DNA from: Acidobacteriota bacterium
Lineage (GTDB): Bacteria; Acidobacteriota; Terriglobia; Acidiferrales; UBA7541
NCBI GenBank assembly: GCA_003224085.1
Contig: QHYK01000085.1
Span: 1 to 64,000 of the forward strand
Length of the DNA stretch: 64,000 bases
Direction: 5' to 3'
Shown: piece after piece, positions 1 through 9,735 of the stretch
How positions within the stretch are numbered: position 1 is the stretch's first letter
How the letters are laid out: each line of letters opens with the position of its first letter
Position numbers and translations under genes: made by a program
The notes under the pieces: generated by a model
The model's database searches: none
What the model was told of the DNA's origin: nothing
Seen by the model: the letters and a program-made list of their open reading frames with translations, nothing else

Positions 1-391
1 CCCAAGCCTCTTGATCGAAGTAATGTGTCTCTCCATCTTCTCTCTATCTGTCATGTTCCTTATCCCCAGGGCTGGCCCCCACTTGGTTTACCACTCGAAT
101 TCCGAATAGACGATCACGGCAAAATGTAGTGATAGCCAACACCTGCAGAATTGCTCGACGGTCCGGGGAGTTAAATTTCTATGTCATACCAAAATACTGT
201 CAATGGTACTTTCTCCAATTCCAGGCCACGTTCTCTTCTTCGAAGCTCCGGAGGCGCCTAACGGCACCCCGAGCACCGAAGGTGCGGCACAACCGGGCAG
301 CAGACAGCAGCCAGATCGAACCAGCGAAGTGACGAAGCTTCGCCGTCCCAGGGAAGCATCGCGACCGAGGGACCTCTCTTCGTCAGTAGAA
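1..391. other. No convincing gene; possible decayed repeat
   Basis: I see no ORF with a protein-like composition here. The open frames are antisense extensions of the neighbouring membrane-protein gene. Around 330-390 the minus strand reads GGTCCCTCGGTCGC followed by GATGCTTCCCTGGGAC. This resembles a decayed copy of the dispersed repeat found more clearly at 30.1 and 62.8 kb. Confidence 0.4.
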
Positions 392-2218
392 TCACTCCGG
401 CTTGAGGTTTTTGCGGTCCCGCTCATGCTTTGCCAATTGCGGTCGAAGGCTCGCGAGGTTCTGAAACAGGTTGTAACAAAATGCCGCGCCCAGGCTGAGA
501 AGTGCTACCGTGACCAAAAGGCTTGGCACTTCGCTTGAGGACTGCAGCCAGCCGCGCTCGTCCTGGAAGAGCCTGAATTGGGAGCGCGCGAGTTCACTCT
601 TCAGCGAAGCGGATTGGTCAATGAGCTTGTCGGAATCGCTGACTAGCTCGGCGTTCACTTCTTGTTGGTAGGCGGCAACTAGGCTCTCGCGCGCGGGATT
701 TCCATCCAGGGTCGCGCGCAGCCAGGACTCGCCGTCCTCACGGCTCGCAAATCCCGGCACCGCTTCGAGGTCGCGCATCGCTTTGGACTTCGCTCCTGCG
801 GTGACACTGTCTTCGGCAGGAGCCGCGGTTTTTTCCCGCTCTTTTGCCCGCCCTTTCCGCTTCACCGGAGTCCTGGCGTCGATCCCTTCTTTATTCGCGT
901 GAGTCTCCGGAACAGCCTGGCCAGTCGAAGCTGCGGCTTGTCCATTGCGGTTCACTTGCACAGGGATGACGGAGACCGTATGTAAGATCGCAACCATGGC
1001 CTTGCGATACACGTCGGGCACAACCGTGTGAGCGCCTTGCTTGGCACGTGAGGATTGCTCGGCCTGCTTGTCCATCCCCACCGCAGTGGCCGCCAATTGT
1101 GCGCGCAATTCGGCGCCTTGGGACATCGACTGCAAAAGCCGAACGGGGTTAAAGTGCGCGGCGAAGACGAAGATGCAGGAGAGCACGACCGTGACAAGCC
1201 GTGCTTCTACTGTGAAGCGCTGCGAAGCCCTGTCCATGAAGTCATCGAACCAAGCCCGGAGGCCTTCCAAACGCGGCTCGGACGGCGTAGAGACCGACGT
1301 CAATCCTTCAGGTGCGGGAACGGATACCAGCTCGGCTACCCTCGCTTGTGCTGTCGCATTCGCCACGGCCACGGCGACGCTCCCCTCCGTTTCGACCGGC
1401 TCGGCGTGGCGAACGATGCCTTCGTCGAAATCCGCAGGCTCCGGCGAGAGATATTCATGCAGCGAAGCCTCGGTCGAGGCGCGGCGAACGGCGCCCTCAT
1501 CCCAATAAGGTTTTGAGTACACAGGCCGGCCCGCTTGCTCCGCTCCGGCTCTGGCTCCCGGCTCCTTCTCCTTCCACGCAATCGTGAGCATTGTGCGCTG
1601 GGCAGCATCGGGCAGGGTTCCAGGAAGCGGTTCAGAGAGCTTTTCGAGCACGGCGGGCAGCTGTTCGGCGCGGATGGAAGTAGCCAGGCGCCAGCGGCTG
1701 AGCAGCCCGCCAAGAACCGCTCCTACGAGCGCCCCGGTGCGCCAGGGATGATTGCAAAAATCGATTGCGGAAACGTAGCCGGCCAGAAAATCCGAATATT
1801 GGCAAATATCCGCGGCAAACAGGCGCTTGGCCGTCGCCAAGACGATTGGGGTAATGAAGAATCCTCCAACCCCACCCATGATCCATGGCAACAGGGGAAT
1901 GGAGGCGGTGATGCCTTGCAGCTTCCCCGCGGTCTCCGGCGGAAGGAAGGGAACCCGGTCCGCACGTAGGCGAAAGTGCGAAAAGATCGAGTCAGAAGCG
2001 GTGGGGTGACGCAAGACTCTCCCGGCAATTTCCTTTGCCCAGTGTCTGGTTTCCTGGTCCGAATAAGCAGTTTCCAGCAGGTCCGCCAGGCTGCGCCGCA
2101 AATTGGCCCCGCGCAGGCCTAGAAAACTGACGACAACCTGGGTGGCCGCCGTGATGAACAGGCTGGCGACAAGGATCAGGACGACAAAAGCAATCACACT
2201 GTCAACGTAGTGAAACAT
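392..2218 (-). CDS. Multi-pass membrane protein of unknown function
   Basis: A 608-residue protein that I do not recognise. Residues about 8-35 form a first hydrophobic helix (VIAFVVLILVASLFITAAT). Two more hydrophobic stretches lie around 105-130 and 155-175, one near 345-360 (VTVVLSCIFVFAAHF), and a last one near the C-terminus (LLVTVALLSLGAAFCYNLF). Between the third and fourth lies an acidic, low-complexity soluble segment, and between the fourth and fifth a Lys/Arg/Ala-rich linker. The ATG start is preceded by CGGAAAACTGCC, a weak but acceptable ribosome site. It stands alone, divergent from the following hydrolase gene. Composition and length argue that it is a real gene; no function is assigned. 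Confidence 0.75.
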   Translation of the reverse strand: MFHYVDSVIAFVVLILVASLFITAATQVVVSFLGLRGANLRRSLADLLETAYSDQETRHWAKEIAGRVLRHPTASDSIFSHFRLRADRVPFLPPETAGKLQGITASIPLLPWIMGGVGGFFITPIVLATAKRLFAADICQYSDFLAGYVSAIDFCNHPWRTGALVGAVLGGLLSRWRLATSIRAEQLPAVLEKLSEPLPGTLPDAAQRTMLTIAWKEKEPGARAGAEQAGRPVYSKPYWDEGAVRRASTEASLHEYLSPEPADFDEGIVRHAEPVETEGSVAVAVANATAQARVAELVSVPAPEGLTSVSTPSEPRLEGLRAWFDDFMDRASQRFTVEARLVTVVLSCIFVFAAHFNPVRLLQSMSQGAELRAQLAATAVGMDKQAEQSSRAKQGAHTVVPDVYRKAMVAILHTVSVIPVQVNRNGQAAASTGQAVPETHANKEGIDARTPVKRKGRAKEREKTAAPAEDSVTAGAKSKAMRDLEAVPGFASREDGESWLRATLDGNPARESLVAAYQQEVNAELVSDSDKLIDQSASLKSELARSQFRLFQDERGWLQSSSEVPSLLVTVALLSLGAAFCYNLFQNLASLRPQLAKHERDRKNLKPE

Positions 2219-2411
2219 GGCAGTTTTCCGATATGAGGAACATAGAGGACACTCCTATGGCGCGGAGAAAAAAAGCTGGGTGAGTGTCCTTATCCTACCA
2301 CCCGCTTATTGATCCCCTCCAGAAATGAAGGCTGCTGCCACCGATGAATAAACATGAGACAGAACTCGAAGACGGGCGCCTGGCCTCGATCGCACTGGCC
2401 TAATTGACCTT

Positions 2412-2439
2412 CATCGGCAAATCTCAGATTTGCCAGATG
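2412..2439. repeat. Long palindrome GGCAAATCT-C-AGATTTGCC
   Basis: The core arms 2416-2424 and 2426-2434 pair perfectly over 9 bp around a single central base. The outer CATC (2412-2415) and GATG (2436-2439) extend the stem by 4 bp past one bulged A. There is no following T-run, so it is not a typical Rho-independent terminator. It may be a dispersed palindromic element or a protein-binding site. Confidence 0.6.
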
Positions 2440-2785
2440 GAAGCAAGGTAAGTCTCCGCGTCAATCCTCCAAAACGTGCATCATGAGACTTGAAGGAAAT
2501 ACGTCCCGCTTCTCTCTCCTCCGGAGCTATACTCGGAAGATTCGGCAACTCGTCGATATCGGCGTTTTCGCCGAGAAGGAGGTGATCCAGTGAGGTACGG
2601 TTTACGTTGACGCAGTAGAGGAGGCGCTTGTGATCTACGCCGAGCGCCTCTCTCCTTTTCCCCCTGTCTGAATTTCCCTGAAAATTTGCCAGTATCGGCC
2701 CAGCTCCTCATCGGCGTTATCCTTGCGCCCTCTCACGCCCCAACCCATGCCCCGTCATTCCGACGCTTTGAGGCTCACGCGTTAG

Positions 2786-2805
2786 CCCAGCCCGCGAGGG
2801 CTGGG
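2786..2805. repeat. GC-rich hairpin CCCAGCCC-GCGA-GGGCTGGG
   Basis: Eight perfectly paired bases surround a GCGA tetraloop about 80 bp before the hydrolase start. There is no T-run. It could be part of the untranslated leader or of a repeat; nothing more can be said. Confidence 0.45.
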
Positions 2806-2886
2806 GCAAGAAGCAAGCAATTCTCTCCATTGTGGTTCTCCTCGTCACTCATCACTCGCCTCCGTCCCTGGAGTAAAATTCCCAGC

Positions 2887-4014
2887 ATGAAAAACTCACT
2901 TGGATTCGCAGCACTCACTCTGCTTGTCCTTATTCTGTCCTCGCCTGCCACTTTACAGGTACAGGCTACACAGACCGCCCAAACGGCTCAAACCGAAGGC
3001 GCCCAGCAATTCGCCGACTTGGGCGAGTTCCGGTTGCGCAACGGAAGTGTCATCCGGGATTTCCGCCTCGGCTATCGCACGCTGGGAAAACTCAACGCGG
3101 AGAAGTCGAACGCCATCCTTTGGCCTTCGTGGCTGGGCGGCAAGTCCCAAGACCTGTTGCAGTTCGTCGGACCAAACAACGTCGTGGATAGCACACGCTA
3201 TTTCGTGATTCTCGTGGACGCGATTGGCGATGGCGTTTCCAGTTCGCCGTCAAATAGCGCCAAGCAGCCACTTATGAAGTTTCCCGAATTCACCATTCGA
3301 GACATGGTGGAATCCGAGCACCGGCTCGCCACAGACTTTCTGCACTTGACGCACTTGCGCGCCGTCCTGGGCATCTCCATGGGAGGCATGCAAACCTTTG
3401 AATGGGGCGTGGCCTATCCCGATTTCATGGACCTGCTGATCCCTATCGTGGGCTCGCCGCAGTCCACCTCTTTCGACAAGTTGCTTTGGACCGCTCAAAT
3501 CGACGCCATGGAGCTGGATCCGGTCTGGAATCACGGCAATCCCACCGGGCCGATGGACCGCAGCCTCGGCCTCGTTGAAGAAATCGGCTCGATGAATCTC
3601 ACTTCGCCGGCTTATCGCGTGGCGCAAACCAGGCCCGAGGGGTTCAACGAGCTGCTCGCGGGGATACGGAATAGCGCCAAGGGTGATGGCGGAGTCGCCT
3701 GCGACCGGATCCGCCAGCGGCAAGCCATTATTGCGCTCGACATTCCCAGCGAACTTGTCTTGACGACGCTGGAACAGGCCGCGGCTAAGGTCCGCGCGAA
3801 GCTCCTGGTCATTGTTTCGCCCGAAGACCATCTTGTGAATCCCGAGCCGGCCATGAAGTTCGCCGAGGCCGCCGGCGCGCCCTTGGTAAAGTTGGATTCT
3901 TCGTGCGGGCACTTGTCCCCGTCTTGCATCTCGGTGGGCCCGACAGTCGCGCGTTTCCTGACCGACCCCTCTTCGGTCAACAGTGAGACGCTAAAGGAGG
4001 TGCCCAAGCACTAG
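2887..4014 (+). CDS. Secreted alpha/beta hydrolase of the homoserine O-acetyltransferase (MetX) fold
   Basis: A 375-residue protein. I chose ATG 2887 because it begins a clear signal peptide ([19 protein letters not shown], cleavage near residue 28); the open frame upstream is not protein-like. The body matches MetX-like hydrolases: an N-terminal beta-strand region ([20 protein letters not shown]), the nucleophile elbow GISMGGMQ with Ser164, an acid in SPEDH (Asp314), and a His in CGHLS (His342). Cytoplasmic MetX has no leader, so this exported protein is more likely an esterase or hydrolase than a methionine-pathway enzyme. Monocistronic. The fold is sure, the substrate unknown. Confidence 0.88.
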   Translation: MKNSLGFAALTLLVLILSSPATLQVQATQTAQTAQTEGAQQFADLGEFRLRNGSVIRDFRLGYRTLGKLNAEKSNAILWPSWLGGKSQDLLQFVGPNNVVDSTRYFVILVDAIGDGVSSSPSNSAKQPLMKFPEFTIRDMVESEHRLATDFLHLTHLRAVLGISMGGMQTFEWGVAYPDFMDLLIPIVGSPQSTSFDKLLWTAQIDAMELDPVWNHGNPTGPMDRSLGLVEEIGSMNLTSPAYRVAQTRPEGFNELLAGIRNSAKGDGGVACDRIRQRQAIIALDIPSELVLTTLEQAAAKVRAKLLVIVSPEDHLVNPEPAMKFAEAAGAPLVKLDSSCGHLSPSCISVGPTVARFLTDPSSVNSETLKEVPKH

Positions 4015-4465
4015 CGAGTGTGGGCGCGGCAGGAATTTTCTTTCTCAGATTGAGCCAACTCTCTGGAAAATAGTGCCGTTTGAGACGATTTCGGCTGGCG
4101 GAGCCGCTCGATCGTAATGCATGCCAGTGCCTAGTTAGCCATCGGTTCTCAATTCAGAGCAAAAAATAGAACTGCTCACGATGATTGAAAAAAAAGAAGT
4201 TGCTGAAGCAATACGGACTCCAACGGTCTTCCAGACCGATGTTACACGATGTTACGCAGAGGGAGGTGTAAAGACCAACGGTTCTGGTACAAGCGGTGCA
4301 TATCTCGCCTGCAGGTCTGCGCACGAGACGGTCGAACCAGGGAGACAAGGTGCAAAGCAAGATCCGGGGAAGCCATCAGGAAACTAGGTTTAGAGCAGGC
4401 TCCTCACGGCCGCAATCAGGGACTCCCACTACCGCCATTCCTCAAAAGTGCGCTGCAAGGTCGAG
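4015..4465. other. Intergenic region, nothing recognised
   Basis: About 450 bp. A small open frame at 4181-4387 has no recognisable features and no good ribosome site. A short direct duplication (CGATGTTAC, CGATGTTAC) lies near 4240. I see no terminator with a T-run after the hydrolase. Confidence 0.5.
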
Positions 4466-5560
4466 ATGCAGTGCAAACTGTCTAATGTTGTCTATACAAT
4501 TTTAAGGCTAAGACTTGCTCTAGCGCCGCATGCGAGTACGATTCGCGCCGTCCTGCTCGCCTTTGCGCTCCTTGTCGGCACTTCGGCTGTCCATGCCCAA
4601 GGTCCCGAGGCCAGCTCGCAAAAAGCCGAGGCGCCAAAAACCGAGGCGATGGCCCCGGGTACCATCTCAGGTACCGTCTTTCTGCCCTGCGACCTGCACG
4701 CCAGCCAGGTGGCGGTCACCCTGAAATCCCACGATGCCGGAGTTTTTCGCAGCTTCCTGACCGATTACGACGGTCATTTCGAAGTTCCCAGCCTTCCTGT
4801 TGGGACATACGAGGTCAGCATCGAAGAACAGGGTTACGAGCCTTACCGTAGCACCGCCGAGTTCGATGGAACTTCGCTCAAGCTCGAGCTTCGCATGGCG
4901 GCATTTGCCACACCGCAACCTGCGCCGAATGCCTATACCATTTCCGTTCGCGAGCTCAACATTCCCGGCAAGGCGCAAAACGAGTATCACAAGGGGCTGC
5001 AGCAACTGGCAAAGAAAGACCAGAACGGAAGCCTCAGTCATTTCATGAAGGCTGTTCAACTGTTCCCCGGGTATTTTGAAGCCCTCTATCACGCGGGGAT
5101 TGTGCATACGAATCTGGGGCATTTGGAAAAGGCTATGCAGTCCTTCCAGAGGGCGGTCGTTACGAGCGGCGGACGTTACGCCAAAGCGGTATTTGGAGTC
5201 GGTTACTTACATTATTTGCAAGGGCGTCCAGCGCAGGCGGAAACGACCATCCGGAGAGGTTTGGAAATCGATCCAAACTCGCCGGACGGTTACGTGATTC
5301 TGGGCATGACGCTTTTGCGTTTGAACCGGACCGACGAGGCGGAGAAAAGCGCCCGTGAAGCCTTGCTTCGCGACCCCAACGCCGCGAGCGCTTACCTCGT
5401 GCTGGCGGATTCCTGTGCGCGCCGACAGAATTATCAAGAGCAAATTCAGGACTTGGACGCTTACCTAAAAATGGATCCCAGCGGCCCGGCCAGCACACGA
5501 GCCCACGAAGTCCGCGCCGTTGCTCAACGCCTCCTGGACCGCTCCCAGCCCCAAAACTGA
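4466..5560 (+). CDS. Secreted TPR protein with N-terminal carboxypeptidase-regulatory-like domain
   Basis: A 364-residue protein. ATG 4466 is preceded by CAAGGTCGAG; an in-frame ATG at 4448 is an alternative. A hydrophobic leader (AVLLAFALLVGTSAVHAQ) indicates export. After a short Ala/Glu-rich linker comes a carboxypeptidase-regulatory beta-sandwich (SGTVFLPCDL ... GHFEVPSLPVGTYEVSIEEQGY). Several TPR units follow, with the typical spacing (FEALYHAGIVHTNLGHLEKA; PDGYVILGMTLLRLNRTDEA; ASAYLVLADSCARRQNYQE). Such proteins act as periplasmic scaffolds for protein-protein contacts; the partner is unknown. It lies upstream of, and is oriented towards, the cupredoxin-like gene cluster. Confidence 0.85.
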   Translation: MQCKLSNVVYTILRLRLALAPHASTIRAVLLAFALLVGTSAVHAQGPEASSQKAEAPKTEAMAPGTISGTVFLPCDLHASQVAVTLKSHDAGVFRSFLTDYDGHFEVPSLPVGTYEVSIEEQGYEPYRSTAEFDGTSLKLELRMAAFATPQPAPNAYTISVRELNIPGKAQNEYHKGLQQLAKKDQNGSLSHFMKAVQLFPGYFEALYHAGIVHTNLGHLEKAMQSFQRAVVTSGGRYAKAVFGVGYLHYLQGRPAQAETTIRRGLEIDPNSPDGYVILGMTLLRLNRTDEAEKSAREALLRDPNAASAYLVLADSCARRQNYQEQIQDLDAYLKMDPSGPASTRAHEVRAVAQRLLDRSQPQN

Positions 5561-5978
5561 CTATCCGACAGTCTCAGGTGGGGCATGGATCGACCTCAGG
5601 GAAGGAATTCGGGGTGCCGCACGCTGCGGTTCCAATCACCTGCGCACTCTTTTTCGCAACGGAGCCTCGCAACACCTTTCCCCTCAATGACTTCCGCACT
5701 CTTCTCCGTGCGATGGAGGGGGTGCCCCATTGCTGGCCGCAACTCGTGCAACCCGAAAGCGGGGAAGGGCCACTTAAGCCATTCCGAGGACCTTCTAACT
5801 CCGAAATTACTGTTTGATGCCGGAACCTGTCGCTGTTCCAGTGATTTTGGCGGCTTTCACGATATCAGCCCCTTCTTTCGTAGTCTTCCACAGCACCAGT
5901 TCAACCGATACCAGAACTTTTAGAGGTAATCCGTATTGTTGACTGCTGTTTTAGCCATTCGAACGGAAGATAGAAAAC
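5561..5978. other. Convergent intergenic region, nothing recognised
   Basis: About 420 bp between convergent genes. The open frames at 5578-5923 lack ribosome sites and protein-like composition. No T-tailed hairpin was found. Confidence 0.5.
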
Positions 5979-6734
5979 TCAATGGCCTGCGGTGGACTTG
6001 AACACGAACTCCAATTCCTTTGTGGCGCCGGAGCTCACCGTGATTTTCTGCGTTGACGTACCGAGTTTCTCGTGCCAGGCCTGAATCGTGTAGTCTCCGG
6101 GCGGAAGATTCTTCAACTCGAAGTTGCCGCTCTTGTCCGTCACCGCAAAGAACGGATGCTTGAAGACGGCGATGTAGCTGCGCATCCAGGGATGAATATT
6201 GCACTTCATGGGAATCGCGATCTCTTCCCGGGCAAAGGTGGCGTCCACACGAGTGCCGGGGGCCTGAGCCTTATTCCATTCGCGATTGTTGGCGGGGACG
6301 GGATGCAGGTTATGCGTCGTAAGGTCGTTGTTTATAATGTCCAGCTCCTGATTCGCACGCAGAGTGACGACGTGAGGAGCGTACATGCAACCTTTCTGCT
6401 CCAAGCTGACTGGCTGCGCGGGGGGATCAAAGGTGCGATCACCCAAGCCTTCGGAGACGAACACGACTGCGTTTTGCAAACCACCATCAGGAGTAGCCAC
6501 AACATCTTCCCCGGTCACTCCGCCGGGATGCAGCTTGGCGCAGGTCGGATCTGCGTTCATGTTTATGCGCGTCGGAGCGGGCCGCTGGCCCGCAAACTTC
6601 ACCAATCCTTTTACTGTCGCGGTTCCGGGAAGGGAACTATCATTGGCCGGGGAGCGACCAGAAGCAGGTTCGCGCGCTTCCACGAGCAGAACAAGAGTGG
6701 CAGCGAACAGTATCACTACAGCTTTAGCTTTCAT
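5979..6734 (-). CDS. Secreted cupredoxin-like protein with C-terminal carboxypeptidase-regulatory domain (copy 1)
   Basis: A 251-residue exported protein (leader MKAKAVVILFAATLVLLVEA). The middle has a blue-copper-like ligand pattern: a first His in NNDLTTHNLHP, then Cys, His and Met in CNIHPWMRS, matching the His...Cys-x-x-His...Met arrangement of type 1 copper sites. The last 60 residues form a carboxypeptidase-regulatory fold (GNFELKNLPPGDYTIQAWHEK). It is clearly paralogous to the gene at 9736-10461, with the same Cys-containing N-terminal part (DPTCAKLHP / QPECIKLNP) and the same order of blocks. An electron-transfer or copper role outside the cytoplasm is inferred from the ligands. Confidence 0.85.
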   Translation of the reverse strand: MKAKAVVILFAATLVLLVEAREPASGRSPANDSSLPGTATVKGLVKFAGQRPAPTRINMNADPTCAKLHPGGVTGEDVVATPDGGLQNAVVFVSEGLGDRTFDPPAQPVSLEQKGCMYAPHVVTLRANQELDIINNDLTTHNLHPVPANNREWNKAQAPGTRVDATFAREEIAIPMKCNIHPWMRSYIAVFKHPFFAVTDKSGNFELKNLPPGDYTIQAWHEKLGTSTQKITVSSGATKELEFVFKSTAGH

Positions 6735-6809
6735 CGTGCATGCATCTCCTTGGTTCAGATTTTTTGTTCAAGCACTTTCTAATTTCTTTCTTCCGCTTGG
6801 TTCGCAGTC

Positions 6810-7121
6810 TTATTGCCGTTGCGGGGCACTTTTCGAATTCAGGGCCGATTTGTAGCCCTTCTCGTAGCCAACTCGGAAGGAAGCGCGGTCCTTGTCGCTG
6901 TTCCAGCGGGCGACGCTCGGTTGCAGTTTTCTTCCATGTTGGGCATCAAGTTCTCCCCAGAAGAAGCCGTCGCGGTAGGCGGCGTCCCTCTCCTGCACCG
7001 AGTTGACATTCCGTTGACCAAGCCGAGTTGCGCGACCAGCCAATCCCACAGTGGCTACACCCCCCCAAGGTGCGGCCATGAGGGCCAAAAACACAGACAG
7101 CTTCTTTGCTTTTATCGTCAT
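6810..7121 (-). CDS. Small secreted protein with GY-type motifs, function unknown
   Basis: A 103-residue protein with a hydrophobic leader (KLSVFLALMAAPWGGVATVGLA). The mature part carries two related motifs, AAYRDGFFWGELDAQHGR and DRASFRVGYEKGYKSAL, both of the form aromatic-x-Gly-(aromatic)-x-Gly. I recall small exported acidobacterial proteins with this pattern, but the family has no known function. It lies 75 bp upstream of, and on the same strand as, the cupredoxin-like gene, so the two may be co-transcribed. Confidence 0.65.
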   Translation of the reverse strand: MTIKAKKLSVFLALMAAPWGGVATVGLAGRATRLGQRNVNSVQERDAAYRDGFFWGELDAQHGRKLQPSVARWNSDKDRASFRVGYEKGYKSALNSKSAPQRQ

Positions 7122-7876
7122 AAAACCTCCATGGCCGACCCGATTCTTCCCGAAGCCCAGCCGCGACGCGAAAATCTAATGACAGAGACCCCAAGACCTA
7201 ACGATCTGACGTGCTTTTTTTGCTTTGTTTGGTGCTTCAGCTATCTCTGTCGACCTCCCACAGGCCACAAGTACTGGGGCAGCGTCATACCTGCGAGTGC
7301 GGTCTGGGAATCTTCGAAGCACACGTGGAGCAATGAACAAAACAGGAACCACGGCCGCAGACGGCCCTAGCGGGTAAACGCGTGAGGGAGTTATGATCAC
7401 TGACAGCCCACCTCGTCTGATCCAATGGCACGCAGAAAGCTGCTTGCCATCCCTCGGAGGAGAGGGCTGGAGTAAGCGCTCTCTGCAAAGTGCGCCTGCT
7501 TCCGGTCTGGGGCGTAGCGCGATTACTCCCCAGACCTAACTTGCAACAGCCGCAAAATATTCCAAAAAACCCAGTACCGAATCACCCTTCTTGGGTTCAG
7601 ATCGTCAGCCTGGGAACGACACCTTCGACTCACCTGGATGCCGGTTAAAGAGGGACTATTCTCCAATCCGGCAATACACAACGATATTGTGCTGCAAGCA
7701 ACGTTATAGGAATAAGGGTGAGGCTCCATGTTCCAGAGCAAAGATGCACTCGGCTAACGGGCGATTTTACAAAGAGTTTACAAGCAAGAGTGCGGGCGTT
7801 TTATCGCGCTTTCGCCGTCGACTTTGACTGCAGAAAACAAGCCACTGTCAGGTTTTTGTGTAGGCAACCCTGAAAG
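7122..7876. other. Long intergenic region with one strong hairpin
   Basis: About 750 bp without a convincing gene. Small open frames on both strands lack ribosome sites. The main structure is a 9-bp inverted repeat at 7504-7536 (listed). The segment may hold decayed coding sequence, but I could not recognise any family. Confidence 0.5.
7504..7536. repeat. Inverted repeat GGTCTGGGG ... CCCCAGACC
   Basis: Perfect 9-bp arms (7504-7512 and 7528-7536) flank a 15-base loop. There is no T-run on either side. It may be an RNA hairpin or remnant of a small mobile element. Confidence 0.5.
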
Positions 7877-9409
7877 TTATTCCGCAATGGCTCTCGAGGG
7901 GTTCTTCTTCATTGTGAGACAGATCCCGATATTGGTAACAGCGCTCGACATGCCCGGATCTAGCCGGACGGCTTCGTTATATTGGCCAATGGCTTGATCC
8001 AGCTTGCGCTGATCCAGCAAGACGTTTCCATAGTCGTTGTGCAGCACCGCAGACTCTGGCGTGTAGCGCAGGAGGAACAAGTACTGTTCGGCCGCCGAGT
8101 CAAGTTCGCGACTCTCCCGCAGCAAATGAGCAAAAAGGTTCAAGTCCCGGAAGCGAGCTTCCACAAACTTGCCCTGGTCACCATAGGCAACGGAAGAAGC
8201 CTTCAACGAACGGCGGAGTTCCTCGATGGCCGCTTTCGAGTCCTTTTCTTCCAAGTAAAGCTCCACCAGGGACTCACTTGCCGCAATGGCCGCAGGATAC
8301 ATGGCTGTAAGACGCCGCAATTCGTTGATGGCCTCGAGGGTGCGTCCAAAGGATGCAAGAGTTTCCGCAAGAAAAATATGTTGAACGATCCCGAAAGGAA
8401 CGATGCGAACTCCCTCCCGGAGTTCAGCCAGAGCTTCCTCGCGGTTGTGTCGGGAAAGGTAGTAAACCGCGAGGTCGCTTCGAATCAAAGGATTGTCGGG
8501 CTCCAGCCGGATAGCTTCCGCAAATTCGCTTTCGACCATTTCGAAATTGCCTGTCTGAAGATATCTGGACGCGAGCCTGCGGTGATTGCTGGCCAGGTCA
8601 GGGTCAATCTCTATATGGCGGGCAGTCTCGGGGTCCATCCTGGCTGGCTGCTCGGAAGAGGCTGTCGAACCGGGAGTCTCTTCGTCGCCGCCAACATAGG
8701 CTATCCGGGGAACCTGCAAGGTTGTTTCGCTAATTTCCAGTCGCTCCCCGTCTAACCTGCTGGCGTTTTCCAGTTCCGTCGCCGCTTCGCCGGAATCCAT
8801 TTCCGTTGCCAGCGCCTGATGAGTCATCGCTAGATTAGGTCCTAGCGTCACCGCGCGCTGGAGCAGCTCTCTTCGTTCTTCGGGGTTCCCCTGGGAGGTT
8901 TCAAAGCGATTCCCGGTCAAATCGTAATGTTGCAAGAGCCGGGTTGTCGCCAGCAAGGGCCAGGGACTCTTGGGGTTCTCTTGAATCGAGATGCGGCACT
9001 CCTTCTCCGCCAGATCCGTCGCGCCTGCGTGAATCAGTTCCGCGCACCTGGCCAAGCGCTCGAAGCTCACTTCCATTCCCGACAAGGACTGTGGCTGCCC
9101 GGATTCCTCCGCCGACAAGAGTCGTTCCACGAGAATGCCTTCGCCGCCGGCGAGCTTTACCCGGTCGAGGAAGTCTTCGGAAATAGGGAAACTGACTCCC
9201 CTGGTTTTGACGAGATGAGCGATGTAGCTGGGCGTATTACCCGCTGCAAGGCGGCCCAGAATCTCAGCCTGGCCGAGCGGAATGTTTTGCGCTGAGGCAG
9301 AGGCACAAGCCGACGCGAACAGAAGGAACCACCCAAGAACCAGGATAGGCGGCTTCCTGGCAGAAAAAATTTGCGCAATTGCGGAGAGTTTTTTCCGCAT
9401 TCCCATCAT
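7877..9409 (-). CDS. Secreted TPR-repeat protein
   Basis: About 510 residues. Three closely spaced ATGs (9409, 9406, 9400) precede a basic-then-hydrophobic leader (MRKKLSAIAQIF ... ILVLGWFLLFASACASASAQ). The upstream extension of the frame to 9496 is less likely. A conserved N-terminal helical region is followed by multiple TPR units, for example SNHRRLASRYLQTGNFEMVE, SDLAVYYLSRHNREEALAEL and NDYGNVLLDQRKLDQAIGQY. It ends shortly after a last TPR (TNIGICLTMKKNPSRAIAE), mid-repeat in appearance. Its divergent neighbour is the second cupredoxin-like gene. Likely a periplasmic assembly or scaffold factor; the partner is not identifiable. Confidence 0.82.
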   Translation of the reverse strand: MMGMRKKLSAIAQIFSARKPPILVLGWFLLFASACASASAQNIPLGQAEILGRLAAGNTPSYIAHLVKTRGVSFPISEDFLDRVKLAGGEGILVERLLSAEESGQPQSLSGMEVSFERLARCAELIHAGATDLAEKECRISIQENPKSPWPLLATTRLLQHYDLTGNRFETSQGNPEERRELLQRAVTLGPNLAMTHQALATEMDSGEAATELENASRLDGERLEISETTLQVPRIAYVGGDEETPGSTASSEQPARMDPETARHIEIDPDLASNHRRLASRYLQTGNFEMVESEFAEAIRLEPDNPLIRSDLAVYYLSRHNREEALAELREGVRIVPFGIVQHIFLAETLASFGRTLEAINELRRLTAMYPAAIAASESLVELYLEEKDSKAAIEELRRSLKASSVAYGDQGKFVEARFRDLNLFAHLLRESRELDSAAEQYLFLLRYTPESAVLHNDYGNVLLDQRKLDQAIGQYNEAVRLDPGMSSAVTNIGICLTMKKNPSRAIAE

Positions 9410-9735
9410 TAGAAAGCGGGCCTGCGCACTGTGCAACGAAACAATAGTACCAATGCACCCAAAAAACAACCATGAAACGACTAATGCGGCCGTCACTCGT
9501 CTCCCCGACTACGAAAAAATGGGTTGCACAAATCATGCTTTGGCTGCTAAGAGAGCTGTTATTATCTCCGTGATAACAAATTGCGGGAATTTTGCGGGCC
9601 GCAAGCATCCTCCTGGCGGTAGCATTTGGGAACAGAGGGTTCTCGACCCGAGGAAACGGATTGAGCCCTTCTCGCTGTGAGGTCCCCAACACACTGGCAA
9701 TTGTGGCCATTCCATTCCTCAGATAGGAAGAGAGG
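9410..9735. other. Divergent intergenic region
   Basis: About 325 bp between the divergent TPR and cupredoxin-like genes; it must hold both promoters. AT-rich text around 9540-9590 includes TTATCTCCGTGATAA (5-bp arms). No firm promoter boxes could be assigned. The sequence before the plus-strand start reads GGAAGAGAGGATG, a good ribosome site. Confidence 0.45.

Larger units (their letters stand above)
2219..2886. other. Divergent intergenic region with two palindromes
   Basis: About 670 bp separate the membrane protein from the plus-strand hydrolase. No gene is recognised. The region contains a long near-perfect palindrome at 2412-2439 and a GC-rich hairpin at 2786-2805 (listed separately). 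Text near 2750-2775 (CCGTCATTCCGACGC) looks like a decayed copy of the GTCATTCC-type dispersed repeat. Confidence 0.5.

Noticed and set aside
4488-4499. TTGTCTATACAA, a GntR-operator-like palindrome
   Set aside because: It fits the GntR consensus GTMTAKAC but lies inside the most likely coding start of the TPR gene, and no GntR gene is nearby.
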